DNA of 64,000 bases from Ailurus styani (lineage: Eukaryota > Chordata > Mammalia > Carnivora > Ailuridae). The position numbers were made by a program, and so were the translations under genes. The stretch lies in NCBI GenBank assembly GCA_002007465.1, contig LNAC01000001.1, positions 5,423,460 through 5,487,459 of the forward strand. The letters are read 5' to 3'. Below, piece by piece: positions 33,955 to 45,235 of the stretch. Below the pieces are notes generated by a model. It worked only from the letters and a program-made list of their open reading frames with translations. It did no database searches and was not told the origin of the DNA. Positions within the stretch are counted from its first letter, which is position 1. Each line of letters begins with the position of its first letter.

Positions 33955-35285
33955 CAGATTTTGGTTTTTAAAGTAGTGACAATGAATTGTCCTAGCATCA
34001 TTTATTATGGTTTGTTTTTACCCATACCTCCTCACTGTTTTTCACATTTCATATATGGGAGTGTCTCTTTCTGGGTTCCTTATTCTTTTCCACTGGTCAT
34101 TTTGTTTGTTTGTTTATTCCTATAGTTATGCGGTGACGTTTTCTTTACCTCTTTAAAGTAAATTTTCATATCTGATAGGGCAAATTCCTCTGCCTTATTT
34201 GTGTGTCTGACTTTCTCCAAAAAGCAGCGCACTGATATTCCTGTTCTCCTAGGTTTGACATATCCCCTCACACACACACACAAAGAGGCTGCGGTCGTCT
34301 GGGCATCCCGAAGAATCCCACAGTAAGCGGAGCATCAACAGCTAGGTTTGCTAAAAGCCTCTCGTCCCAGAGGGAGGCAGTGTTCTCTTCGAAGGACTCG
34401 CGTCTCACCTGCTGGATGAGGGTGGAATCGATGAAACCATTTTGCAGATGAGGAAATCAAAACAAGGCAAGCAACTTGTTCGGTTCACACGGCTAGTCCA
34501 TGGGGAACCTGACCTTGAGTACAGGTTGGTTTTGCATGTTTCCACTGACCAAACTGTGACCCGCACCCTTATTTGCTCAGGAAGCTTTTCCTTGCCATGC
34601 CCAAATGAACTCTCAGGAGTTACCCTTCATGCAGTTCAGGTTCGGGCCCACCTGGCCCTACCCCACCTGTTTTTCAAGAAGTAGTCGCTGCTCTGGCAGC
34701 GCTTTCTACCCAAGTATGCTTCTCATTTTCTTCGTTAGCCCAGTTTTAAAAAAATGATCTGTTCTTAAGTTTCTACATCCCCCTTAGGTGGTAAGTGTGT
34801 TATCCCTCTCTTTGCTCAGACACCTGGAAGTGCTAAATTTTGGTGTTTGCTCCTTTTTTCATATTCCTAAGACCTGGTGGACCTGCTCCTGGGTGTTTTC
34901 CTGGGCGCCTCTCCTTCATGTCTCTGTGCAGGTATGGAGGAAGGAAAGGCCGTTTCGGGGGAGCCAGCGGGAGAGCTGTAATTACTGAAACTAATGCTTC
35001 ATCTCTCTCTAAAGTTCAAGTTCATTAGGGAAACTTTATCTTGTCTTTCTAGTTTCTGGTTTCTGATGAGCTGGTACTTATTTTGCAATCAAGAGTAAAA
35101 ATGTTGAATTGTAATAATAACTAGAATCATTAACTTTTGCTAAAGTGTTAAGCTGCATTTAAGTTCCTCACAGGCAGAAATGTTCTGTTTTGCTCATTGC
35201 TGTCACTTCAGGGCCTACACTGGCCCATGGTTGATGCTATATATATATTCACTGAATAAATAAATAAGAGAATTGTATTGGGTGC
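33955..35285. other. Non-coding sequence; short CA repeat and MIR-like trace
   Basis: A CACACACACACACA run lies near 34269. 34425-34500 (CATTTTGCAGATGAGGAAAT) resembles an antisense MIR. No gene recognised. Confidence 0.45.
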
Positions 35286-35430
35286 TTCCTATACACTAAG
35301 CCACATGCAAAGGGTTTTCAGTGTGTCTTCTCTCTTATTGCTCATTAACATTCCAGTGAAATAGACATCCCTGTTTTACAGATGGAGAAACCGAGGCAGA
35401 GAATTAAGTGACTTGTCTAAGTCACAAACT
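35286..35430 (-). repeat. MIR fragment, minus orientation
   Basis: GTGCTTCCTATACACTAAGC, then TTTTACAGATGGAGAAACCG and AAGTGACTTGTCTAAGTCAC, a good antisense MIR. Confidence 0.75.
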
Positions 35431-35439
35431 TTTTTTGTT

Positions 35440-35610
35440 ATTTTTTTATTGAAGTATAATTAATACACAGTGCTGTGTTAGCTTCAGGTGTACGTATAAT
35501 GATTCAACGTTTCTTTTTTTAAGTTTTTATTTAAATTCCACTTAGTTAACATACAGGGTAATATTAGTTTCAGGTGACTCAACATTTCTATAGGTTACTC
35601 CGTGCTCCTC
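35440..35610 (-). mobile_element. Two abutting L1 3'-end scraps, minus orientation
   Basis: TTTATTGAAGTATAATTAAT with GCTTCAGGTGTACGTATAAT, then a second similar piece ATTCCACTTAGTTAACATAC with TTAGTTTCAGGTGACTCAAC. Both are typical antisense L1 3' sequence, of different ages. Confidence 0.6.
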
Positions 35611-35999
35611 ATGATAAGTGTACTCTCAATCCCCTTTATCTGTTTTACCACCCACCCGCCTTCCCACTCCCTCTCTGGCAACCACTTGTTTTCTGTATTT
35701 AAGAGTCTGGTTTTTTGTTTCTCTTTCGAAGTCACAAAGTTTTTGCAGTCAAGCTGAATTCATGCTCTTATCTGTAGGATGCCAGAGAACATTCTTGTAG
35801 CTTCCATGTAGCGATGCCCCCACTCAGTGAAGGTACACTGATGTGAGATGCTGTCTTATGGGAGTCTGTGAATCACTATGGTTCCATTCACTCATTTATG
35901 GAGCTGGGGGAAAGGGAGGCATCATAAGGCATCTTTTTCCTAGAGTAGCTATAAAAAGACAAGTAATCCAATTTTAAAAAGACATTTCTCCGAAGAAAG

Positions 36000-36955
36000 T
36001 ACACAAACAGCCAATAATCACATGAAAAGGTATAAATCATTTTAATAATTAGGAAAATGCAAATCAAAACTAGGGCGAAATGGCACAGCAGCCCCACTGG
36101 GATGGGTCTAGACAAAAAGATGGAGGGGCACGTGGGTGGCTCAGTCGGCTGAGCATCTGACTTTGGCCCAGGTCATGATCTCGGGGTCCTGGGATCGAGC
36201 CCCATGTTGGGTTTCCTGCTCACGGAAAACCTGCTTCTCCCTCTCCCTCTGCTCCTCCCCCTGCTAATGCCCTCTCTCTCTCAAATAAATAAATAAAATC
36301 TTTAAAAAAAATAAGACGGAGGGGAACAAGTCTTGGCAAAGATGAGGAAAGAGTGGAACCCTCATACATTGCTAGTGGGAATTTAAAATGATGCAGTTAG
36401 ACATGGAGTTCCGGTAGGACCCAGCAATTCTGCTCCTAGGTATTCAACCATGGGATGGAAAAACCTATAGCCACATAAAACCCTGTACGTAAACGTTCAT
36501 AGTAGCGTTATTCATTAAAACAAAAAGCAGAAACAATTTGAATGTCCACCAGCTGATGAAGTGAGGCACGGTACGTGTTGTGTCATTGCAACGGGGTTCT
36601 GTTCAGCCCCAGAAAGAAATGGGAGCCTCACACGTGCTACAGCAGGATGAACCTTAGAAATGTGACATTCAGTGAAAGAAGCTGAACACCAAGGCCACAT
36701 GTCATATGATTCTGTGTATAGGAAATGTCCAGAATAAGCAAATCCAAAGAAGATTAGTGGTTGCCAGAGACTGGAGTGAAGGGGTGATGGGGAGTCACGG
36801 GTAGATGGTTTCCCAGGAGGGCGAGGAGAATGTCCTCGAATCAGATAGTAGTGATGGTTGCACAACGTTGTCAATATACAAAACCATGGAATTGTACACG
36901 GTAAAGGCTAAACTTTATGGCATGTGAGTTATAGCTCAATAAAACTGTTACTAAA
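36000..36955 (+). mobile_element. Old L1 3' end, plus orientation, split by a SINE
   Basis: Sense-strand 3'-end text: AATTCTGCTCCTAGGTATTC, AATGTCCACCAGCTGATGAA, GGTTGCCAGAGACTGGAGTG, and a final AGTTATAGCTCAATAAAACT with the tail near 36950. The Can-SINE at 36129-36310 interrupts it. Confidence 0.85.
36129..36310 (+). mobile_element. Can-SINE, plus orientation, inside L1
   Basis: The head is GCACGTGGGTGGCTCAGTCG and the tail AAATAAATAAATAAAATCTT plus poly-A. The flanks AAAGATGGAGGGG and ATAAGACGGAGGGG form the target-site duplication. Confidence 0.93.
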
Positions 36956-37960
36956 AAATCAGCTGTGGGAAGGGCAGGTCAGCCCGGCCGGAAGGGGTGC
37001 AGTAGAAGAGGGTGTGAGGGAGAGCCTGCGATCAGGGCTGTCTCCTAGGAGCAAGCCTGACTCCCCCACACCCGAGCTGCTCCCGCAAACCCTGCCCCTC
37101 ACCCAGCCTCGGTTTCCCGTTTTTGCAGAGCGGCAGGTGCGGACAAGCGGGTGTCCTTCCATGCAAGGTGCCTCCGTGTTTCAGGGGGTGGTTTTCCTGG
37201 CTCTTGCCTGCGTTCGGGGTCTGTCAGAGCAGGAGGCGAGACTAGGGACCTCGGAGCTCTGGATCGTCGTTCCATTAAACAAGAGCAGCCGGAAGAGCAG
37301 CAAAGACGGAGAACTCAGCTCACTCAAACCCCGAGGACGCCCCACGAGCGGAGAGACCTCATCCACCTGCCCGCCCTGCCCCGGAGCTGTCAGAGGGGAG
37401 AGCTGTGTAGGGAGGCCCTCCGGATTCCTGCATAGACACCCCCCCCACCGCCGAGCAGCCTGGGGGGGTCCTCCAGTGCGGGGCTCCCGGACATGGGTGC
37501 AGGCCAGCGTCTCTGTCCCCGGCGCTGACCGAGGCTCTTACTCCGGAGGTTCGCAGAAATGAGAGATGGGCAAGCAGGCGCCGTCGGGGGTGGCACCATC
37601 TGCGTGTGGCCAGCGCAGGGGGCAGCCTGGTCTCCTGTCCCCGGGCTCCTGCTTCAGACTCCAGGTGGCCCGGGGCCGAGTCCGGCCGATGGCAGTGAGG
37701 AAGAAGACCCCCGAACCAGAGTCGCGTTGCTCCCCAGGGAGGAGAGGAAGTGCATGGTGACATCTTATGAAAATCTTTCTGCGGCTTGTGGACATAGTGA
37801 GCCTGGAGCTGACAGGTTCTCTTGGGGAGCGTGTGGCTTTGGGGGACGTGGCTTTGCAGCTGGGCTGGACACAGGGCCATGTTCTTCGGCAGGAGGTTTC
37901 TGAGACGGCGCATTTTTCTTCCTTGCCTGTTGGTTGCTCTCCAGGCCTGAACTCAGAGCA
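36956..37960. promoter_or_regulatory. CpG-rich patch upstream of the gene, function unknown
   Basis: GC-rich sequence with frequent CpG (GGCCCGGGGCCGAGTCCGGC and many isolated CG). It lies about 4-5 kb upstream of the first supported exon. A plus-strand open stretch crosses it but shows no known protein and may be a composition effect. An acceptor-like CCGTTTTTGCAG occurs at 37118-37129. It could host an alternative first exon or non-coding transcript; I cannot show that. Confidence 0.3.
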
Positions 37961-38369
37961 AACGGTTCATTCTCACTCACCCTGCAGGAAGCTGCCTCAG
38001 TGGCGAGTTCACAGAGCAGGTCCTGTGACAGCCTGGGTCACACCGGGGCGGGGGTGGGGGTCTCTTTCTGGTCTCTGGTGTCCCTACCTGGGTCCCAGTT
38101 TTCTGCCACCACCGGTGAAGGCGGAAGGGCTCCTCTGAAATCAAACCTCTCAGTGACTTTCAGTACCAGGTAATAGTGACCCTTGTTCAGCGAGCTTGTG
38201 GTCCCTTGAAGAAGAGGATGTGTCGTGGTGTTTTCTGCTCAGTGGAGGAAGCAAGCTGGAGTGGAGACGCCGTGTTCTCACACGCACGCCCTCATGTGTC
38301 CTCGGCACCGTGCGGCTGGTGTTTCGCGACAGGGCCGTGTGGCCGGGCTAGATGGAGGCCCTGAGGCCG

Positions 38370-38475
38370 CTCCACATGTCACAGACGGGGAAGCCGAGCC
38401 TGCAAGATGGGCTGACCTGCTCAAGGTCATCGCTGAGTGGCCAGGTGGGATCCGAGCCCAGTGTCCTTGCTGCCT
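38370..38475 (-). repeat. MIR fragment, minus orientation
   Basis: CACAGACGGGGAAGCCGAGC, GACCTGCTCAAGGTCATCGC and GGTGGGATCCGAGCCCAG follow antisense MIR order. Confidence 0.7.
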
Positions 38476-38922
38476 GTCTGGACTCTGCCCTCCATGTCAT
38501 GCTGTGTCTCTTTTGAAGCCAAAAGAAAGGAGGGGACACTCCGTTGCCTCCCCCTCTTTCACTGTCCCTTTTGCTGCCCAGACCCAGGCTCCCTGCTTAG
38601 GTGAGACTGCACACTCCCTGGGAGGCCAGCAGAACCCCTGCCCACCCCCAAGCCCCCACTGCCAGACCCTGGTTTTCTCTGACCTGGGCTGCAACCCCCG
38701 CCCCCCCCAAGGAGTCTTTGTTGAGGGGGAGGCATGTTCTCCCCCTTTCACACTGGAGCCCACATTGCGGGTGTTCGGGTTTCCTGAAGGAGGCCACCTC
38801 TGCTTGCTTGCTTACCTCTGTCCAACACTTAAAACAAGACCCCCTCCCGGTGCCCCTCCCCCACGGTGCGTGTGGGTCCAAAGGGGGGAAGTGATCCTTT
38901 TTCAAATATGCTTTTCTTCTTT

Positions 38923-39097
38923 TGAAGATTTTATTTATTTATTGTTTGAGAGAGACGGAGAGAGCATGAGTGGAGAGAGGGAGAAGCAGACTTCCCGCTG
39001 AGCAGGGAGCCGGATGTGGGGCTTGATCCCAAGACCCCGAGATCATGACCTGAGCCGAAGGCAGATACTTCGCCAACTGAGCCACCCAGGCGCCCCC
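38923..39097 (-). mobile_element. Can-SINE, minus orientation
   Basis: GAAGATTTTATTTATTTATT, AG-rich body, GATCATGACCTGAGCCGAAG and the head end AACTGAGCCACCCAGGCGCC. Confidence 0.92.
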
Positions 39098-39224
39098 AAA
39101 GGTGCTTTTAAGAGGACTACTGAAATGATCTCTCCAGGCATCTCTGCCCTACCTCCCCTTCAGAGAAGAACTCTAGTGTTTGCTAAGAAAAGTTTAGGTA
39201 ATAAGACCAACAGGAAATCAGAAT

Positions 39225-39775
39225 GAAAGGCAGGTGACCTGCAGAAAGAATTGAAAGCAGGAACTGGAAGCAATATTTGTATGGCCGTGTTTTTAGCGGC
39301 ATTGCTGATAATTGCCGAGGTGTGCAAGCAACCCAGTGTCTGCTGACACACAAGCAGAGACACAAAATGTGCTCCAGACATACGACGGAATATTACTCAG
39401 CCTTGCAGAGGAAGGAAATCTGACGCCAGCTACAGCTCACAGGAGCTCTGAGGACACGCTCAGCGAAACAAGCCAGGTGCCAAAGGACAAACGCTGTGTG
39501 CTTTCACGTATGTTAGGTTTCTAGTGTCGTCAAATTTATAGAGGTCGAGAGTAGGATGGTGGATTCCGGGGCCTGGGGGATGGGGAATGGGGAGTTCGTT
39601 TTTATGGGGACAGAGTTTCAGTTGTACAAGATGAGAGAGTTCTGGAGCTGGACGATGGTGGTGGTTGCACAAGTGGGAATATACTGAATGCCGCAAACTG
39701 GACCCTACAGATGGTTAAGATGGTAACTTTATGCTCCGTGTATTTCACTCCAGTGGAGCGGTAAAGAAGAAAGTC
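39225..39775 (+). mobile_element. Old L1 3' end, plus orientation
   Basis: GACGGAATATTACTCAGCCT, CACGCTCAGCGAAACAAGCC, GGATGGTGGATTCCGGGGCC and GTATTTCACTCCAGTGGAGC are diverged sense L1 3' text. Confidence 0.75.
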
Positions 39776-40235
39776 CTTAGGAGGAAATGATCAAATCCAC
39801 ATCACGTCGAGAGAGGTCTGGTTTTGGGTCTCCTTCTCTCATTGGGCGGTGAGCTTTTCAATGATGGGGACTCCAGTGCCCTATTCATTTTTGTTACCCC
39901 AGCACCTAACTGAGGCCCTCAAAGATGTTGGACTCTCATTAAACCTTGGTAGCCCTGAGTTCGTGATGTGATTGCATGGATACTGTACACAGGAGCAGGC
40001 GTCAGGGCTCACAGACGGGTGCGAACGCGTGATCGTACTTGGTGCCCAGCCCTATCGCCATCCCCAGGGAGCCAGCCTGGACCCCAAGGGCTCAGATTCC
40101 AGGCATCTCAGAAATCAGCTACAAGATGGCTCCAAAATTAGTGGATAGACTTTGAAGACATCTTTATTACCTTAATTTTCTTAGATAAAAATTATGTGTA
40201 AAATTGTGGCTGCTAATAGATTCCATTCTCTAGGG
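39776..40235. other. Non-coding sequence, nothing recognised
   Basis: No gene. ACCCCAGCACCTAACTGAGG near 39897 is a common old-repeat phrase whose family I cannot assign. Confidence 0.4.
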
Positions 40236-40239
40236 CCCA

Positions 40240-40665
40240 TTGTGTGCCAGGCACTGTGTTGAGCCCACGAAAACCTTTATTTAACTCATTTCACAGTTCC
40301 CAGCCCTACAGTGCCTATGCCAGTATGCCTCTCTGTCTAAGGGGCAAACACAGGCCTGGAGGTTGTATGTCTTCCCCAAGGTCATAGCATTGGAATGTGG
40401 TGGCACCAGGTGTCACCTCAGCCCTGTTCCCAGAACCCAGGTGCTCTGTCAGGCCTCAGAGACGTTACCAGATCTACAGCTTCTTCCCATTTCTACCTTG
40501 TCTTTAGGTACAATGATCATTAATATTGCTCAGTCTTAGCTTGAGGCTCACCGGATGGGTGACCCCTTGCAGGTTATACAGATGAGGCACAGCTTCCTCA
40601 CCTATAAAATGGGGGTGATAATAGTATCCTCCTCCTAAGGCCATTTTGAGCGTTGAAGGAGATCA
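40240..40665. repeat. Two MIR fragments in opposite orientation
   Basis: 40240-40450 is antisense (CATTGTGTGCCAGGCACTGT, then TCTTCCCCAAGGTCATAGCA). 40505-40665 is sense (CTTCCTCACCTATAAAATGG, then GATAATAGTATCCTCCTCCT). Confidence 0.65.
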
Positions 40666-41168
40666 CACTGTATCCAACGTCGATTGTCTTGCGGAGCCGG
40701 AAAAAGAAATTTTAGCCATTAAGGTGTATTAGTGACATTGACCAGACTCAAACCCCTTTGGGATTATCCAGTGAAATTTACATTGGTTTGGTGTTTATGA
40801 AAAAGTTTACAGAGGTGCTGTCCACTTATGTCATGACCCATGCGTTCAGTGTCTTATCCCAGGGGATGAAACCACTTTCCTTATAAAACAGCGTATTTCA
40901 TTTGAAAGGCAATGAGTTATGCAATTTATCGTGTCTCCCTTTGACCTTGGCTGTTGCAAACTCGCCCTTAGGTTGTGATTCATCTGTGCCAGTGTCATCT
41001 TTAGTCCAGGTGTTACGGGTCAGCAATTTCTCCAGCTCATCACTTGCTTCTTTTATCACAGTTTTACCTTTAAAAAAAAAAAAACCAAAAAACCGTTGTT
41101 GCTGATTATAAGCTACCTCAAATGTGGTCAGGCATAAATTATAAAACAATGTTCATTATAATTTAGTG
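40666..41168. other. Non-coding sequence, nothing recognised
   Basis: A poly-A patch lies at 41073-41084. No exon or named repeat. Confidence 0.4.
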
Positions 41169-41184
41169 TCAAAGGTCTTTTATT

Positions 41185-41394
41185 TTTTATTTTATTTTTT
41201 TTTTTTAAAGATTTTATTTATTTATTTCACAGAGGGAGAGAGATCACAAGGAGGCAGAGAGGCAGGCAGAGAGAGAGGGGGAAGCAGGCTCCCCGCTGAG
41301 CAGAGAGCCCGATGCGGGCCTCAATCCCAGGACCCTGAGATCATGACCTGAGCCGAAAGCAGAGGCTTTAACCCACTGAGCCACCCAGGCGCCC
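41185..41394 (-). mobile_element. Can-SINE, minus orientation
   Basis: An exact 16-bp duplication TCAAAGGTCTTTTATT lies at 41169-41184 and 41395-41410 around a near-consensus element, suggesting a recent insertion. Confidence 0.97.
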
Positions 41395-41995
41395 TCAAAG
41401 GTCTTTTATTAAATCGTATGAAAACCAGTTGTTCTTACAATAGCTTGCATGGTAAACAGACTGTCGTGTTGCCCAATATTCTAAATAACCCGGTTTGCAG
41501 AATTTGGTAACATATTAAAAGTGGGTTACACAAATTATCATTGTGATAGTTTCTGAATGTATTTTCATACTCAGGGAAATTTTGAGCAGTAAAAATGCTG
41601 CTTGGCAAGCATGATGAACCAGAATCATCAAAACCAGGCAAAAAATCAAGTAGTAAGACAATGGGAGGAAGAGAAGTTGGTACCTGACTGTAGGCAGGAG
41701 AGAGAATAGCTCCTTGTCTTGTATCTCAGTGCTCTGCAGAAAACTTTTAAATAATGGCCCTGTGAACTTCTCTGACTTGTCAGAGGAGCCTCCCATAGAA
41801 ACAGCAAAGTGACGATTGCTACTACTGCTAAGGAGAAACGGAACCCAGCTAGACTCCCTGCCCCCCGCCCCTGGTTGCCACGTAAGCACTCTGATGACGT
41901 CATCACAGGTAGAACACTTTGAGGTTCTTTAGCCCAGAGTGGACAGTGGGAGCCTGCCTCATCCCAAGAGTACTTACAGATGTAAACTGTGCCTG

Positions 41996-41998
<3 letters not shown>

Positions 41999-42060
<62 letters not shown>
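41999..42060. repeat. (TTTC)n microsatellite against a splice acceptor
   Basis: About 15 uninterrupted CTTT units end roughly 15 bases before the acceptor AG at 42074-42075. The run, continued by CTTCTTTTTTTTT, forms the pyrimidine tract of the exon that starts at 42076. Confidence 0.95.
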
Positions 42061-42061
<1 letters not shown>

Positions 42062-42075
42062 TTCTTTTTTTTTAG

Positions 42076-42165
42076 CCAAAAACACCCTTGTCATTAACAG
42101 ACCTTTGAAACTGAGTCAAATGTCTTTGAAACGCCAGTGGACTATGATAAAACTGTCTGAGGAAG
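42076..42165 (+). CDS. C10orf90: C10orf90 (FATS) ortholog, upstream coding exon
   Basis: This is a 90-bp internal exon. It opens after TTTTTTTTTAG and closes at GAAG|GTATGT, a strong donor. It enters and leaves in phase 1, so it could be skipped without changing frame. The first two bases complete a split codon from an exon not found here; the open frame then begins K-N-T-L-V-I-N-R-P and holds a basic stretch around MSLKRQW before ending SEE plus the first base of a Gly codon. That phase matches the next exon exactly. It would encode part of an N-terminal extension ahead of the start I recall for the human protein. Assignment rests on the splice signals, phase match and open frame; I recognise the family only from exon 3. 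Its pyrimidine tract is a TTTC microsatellite. Confidence 0.65.
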
Positions 42166-42411
42166 GTATGTTGTGATTTATTCCCCTGTAGATGTAACTC
42201 TTATCAAAATATAAAATAATTGGTTCATTCGGTCAACATTCCCAAAGCATCCTGGTCAGGGGCTGGACGGGGCATGGGAGGAAGGGAGGAAGGAGATGAG
42301 TATCATGTCCCCTAAAGACCCCGGTCCACCCGGGGAGACAGCCTTGTGAACAGCTAGTTACAGAACCGTGCGGTAAGGAGGGACAGTAGAGACAGCCTGT
42401 CAGGGGCATGG

Positions 42412-42840
42412 ATGTGGGTTGAATTGTGTTCCCCCAAAAGATATGTTGGAGTCCTAACCCCCAATACCTGTGAACGTGACCTAATTTGGAAATAGAGTCC
42501 TGGCAGATAGAGTGAAGATGAGGTCAGACTGGATTAGGGTGAGCCTTCAATCCAGTGGCTGGTGCCCTTGTAAAGAGAGAGATTTGCAGACACAGAGACA
42601 CGTGACAATGGACACAGACATGAGAGTTCTGTTGTCATAAGCTAAGGGACACCAAGGACGGCCGGCAACCACCAGTAGCTAGCGAGAAGCGAGGAAGGGT
42701 TCTCCCCGGGGTCTTTCAGAGATAGCATGGCGCTGCCAACACCTCGATTTCAGATTTCTGGCTTCCAGAACTGCGAGAGGATAAATCCCTATCGCCTCCT
42801 CATTTGCGATCATTCGTTATGGCAGCCCTAGGACACGAGG
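42412..42840 (+). mobile_element. Near full-length MLT1-type LTR, plus orientation
   Basis: GGTTGAATTGTGTTCCCCCA, GGAGTCCTAACCCCCAATAC, CTAATTTGGAAATAGAGTCC, CCAACACCTCGATTTCAGAT, TTCCAGAACTGCGAGAGGAT and CGTTATGGCAGCCCTAGGAC follow the order of an MLT1 LTR. It is solitary. Confidence 0.85.
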
Positions 42841-44885
42841 ACAGGCACCGGCACAGACCAGAGGGCAGTGCTGGGAAGGGGCAAACCTTTCTCAGAAGAG
42901 AGGCTCCCGGTCTGTATCTGAGGGCGAGGAGTGAGCGGGTGGGCAAACTGGAAGGCGGCGCCTGAGTTCAAAGAGACACGGAAGCCACCACATCTGGAAG
43001 GCAGCAGCAGGCTTGTTTTAAGGACTTTTAGCCTGGTCTCCTGGATCCCCAGGAGCACCCGGGGCCCTGCACTCGGGCTCAGGTTTTTATTTGTATGTTT
43101 CCCAGGCCCTGTTTGAGGGCTGGGGTGGGGAGGTTTGGGGGGACATCCTTTCATCAGACTTTTCAAAGAAGCCGCACGGTCACAAGCTCGTGATGTCAAT
43201 GGGATTTGGGGGAACCAGACAAGAGACGAGGCTGGTGGGCTCACCAGCTTGACTGTGACCTTGCCGAGACCAGGCAGTACTGGGGAGATTAAACAGATGG
43301 GATCGAGCAGAGCCTGTTTTGTAAGAGAGAACAGGCCTTGGCTTTCTGTTTTCTGTTTTCTTGGCTGGACGTTGGAGGTGAGAGAAAGGAGAGGCATGGA
43401 AGGGGACACCTCAGTTTCTATTGTGGATGATAGGATGGGGGCCACTTGCCAAGATACGGGGTGCAGGATTGGAAGGGGAAGAAGAGGTGGAAGACGTTGG
43501 TGGTAGCAGTGACTTTGGGTGAGTCGGCTGCTTCCCTTTCAAACTAGCCGAGCTTGAGGCTGGTCTAGCTGACACTCAGGATGAGATCTGGGCCCTTCCT
43601 TGGCATTGGTTTATAAAGCAAGCAAAGGCCACGATGTGTCTGAGGTTTGGCACCAGAGCCCAGATGAGAACAGGGGGGTCAAGGAGAGAACCCACAAAAG
43701 AAAGCAAGACACAGTAGCCAGGAGGGAGGGAGACAGAAGACCCATCATTCTAGAAGTCAAAGATGGAAAGATCTTCCAGAGACACTGGGTGGCTAACAGG
43801 GTCAGGTCCCACAGAAGTGACTGGTTCCATTTAAATTTGATAAGTGATTCTGAGAAACGTCTATTTTAAAATATCTTCAGAAGGTATTGTTTGAGCATGG
43901 TGAAGGCTCCGAGCCAACCATGGCTCCTGTAAGTCTAGAAATGAGGAAGGGCACTTTCAGTCCCGGAAGTGAGCAACCAGTTGTGCCGTCCCTGTCCCTG
44001 ACGCCATGACAGAGGAAGGCAGACGGCGCTCACTCGGTTGACTGACGGCTGGGCGCTCCTCGGGTGCACACGACTCTGACAGAGTGACTCGCGGGGCACT
44101 GCCCAGTGGTGCTGGTGAGCCGTTTCTGCAGCCATGACTCAAGCATCACTGGGGGCTGTGGGGACTGGAGGGGATTCCTCGCTCCTACCCTGTGCTCCGC
44201 CCAAAGGACCACAGGCCATTCTCTAATCTGCCGAGTTTCCTGGTCTTACACTTCTCCTTAAGCCATTTCCACTTTACGCTCATCCACCTTGGCGGGGGCT
44301 GTGTCACCTTCTCTCCAGCCCACTTCCACAGTTGTATAAATTTACCCCATCGAACAGGGCTGTTTCAAGTGTCCCCATCCCAAACCCTGCTGGGGTCCCT
44401 TGGTGGGCAGGGCTCTCTGGGGCTGGCTGAGGCCAGGGTTGTGGAGCGGTGGGCGGGAGAGCTATTCCCCAGGCGCCACCTCCCTGCGCCAGGACCCTGG
44501 GTGCTTCATCAGTTCAGTTCCTGCTCTGGATTCCATGGCTGAAGCACATGTTCCTCCAGAGAGGAAATCTGGATTCCAGGATTTTCTGGCTCAAGGCCTC
44601 ATGAGCGACGTGATGCTTGCGGCCTCTGGGAAGGGGCTCAACCTTGGGGCCAGGTGGCTTTGGAGGAATGTCTCAGGCTGATGAAGACAGAATCACATAC
44701 AGTCCTTCCAACCATCTCAGCAGAGAAAACCTCTCCAGACACATCTGTGTGCTGACACGCTCCCTGGGCCAGAGGACCAGAGCACTGGGCACCAAACGCA
44801 ACTGATCCGTGAACCCGCGATGAATTGTTGGCTAATTGGGCTGATTTTTAAATTCATTTCAAAATAAAAGCATGCTGGCATCCTT

Positions 44886-44912
44886 GATGGCTTCACTTTA
44901 ATTGAAGCCATC
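44886..44912. repeat. Perfect 10-bp inverted repeat (hairpin)
   Basis: GATGGCTTCA (44886-44895) and TGAAGCCATC (44903-44912) pair perfectly around the loop CTTTAAT. The surrounding AT-rich sequence is unique. Confidence 0.9.
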
Positions 44913-45054
44913 GGTTAAGAGGCCACTTAGATCCTCTAGATATGGTTTTCTTTAAGCCACGGGCTGGTTTTACATCAAAAGCATGTGGTTTCATCCCGGG
45001 GTCTCAAAGTCATCATTTGTAGAAGAGCTTTTTGGCCTAAGACGGGCAGTGTTC

Positions 45055-45235
45055 TTGGACCTGAGCTGCATCGAACGTTCTGTAGGGCTTGCTAAAACGT
45101 TGATGGCTAAGCCCCACCTGAGTTACTATTCAGTAGATCTGTAGGTCAGCAGGTGGGCCTGAGAAGTTTATTTCTAACAAGCTCACCCATGATGCGGAGA
45201 CCAGTGGTCTAGGAGCCCCATTTTGAAAGCCCTCA
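45055..45235 (+). repeat. MER5A-like DNA transposon fossil
   Basis: CTTGCTAAAACGTTGATGGC, CCCCACCTGAGTTACTATTC, CCTGAGAAGTTTATTTCTAA and the end GACCAGTGGTCTAGGAGCCC are diverged MER5A text (non-autonomous hAT). Confidence 0.65.

Noticed and set aside
36924..37562. Plus-strand open frame of 212 codons
   Set aside because: It starts inside the L1 3' end and runs into GC-rich DNA where stops are rare; low-complexity, no known family.
38225..39001. Plus-strand open frame of 258 codons
   Set aside because: It crosses a MIR fragment and ends inside a Can-SINE; the GC-rich sequence explains the lack of stops.
42828..43445. Minus-strand open frame of 205 codons
   Set aside because: Lies in the intron, partly over the MLT1 LTR edge, with no family resemblance or splice support.
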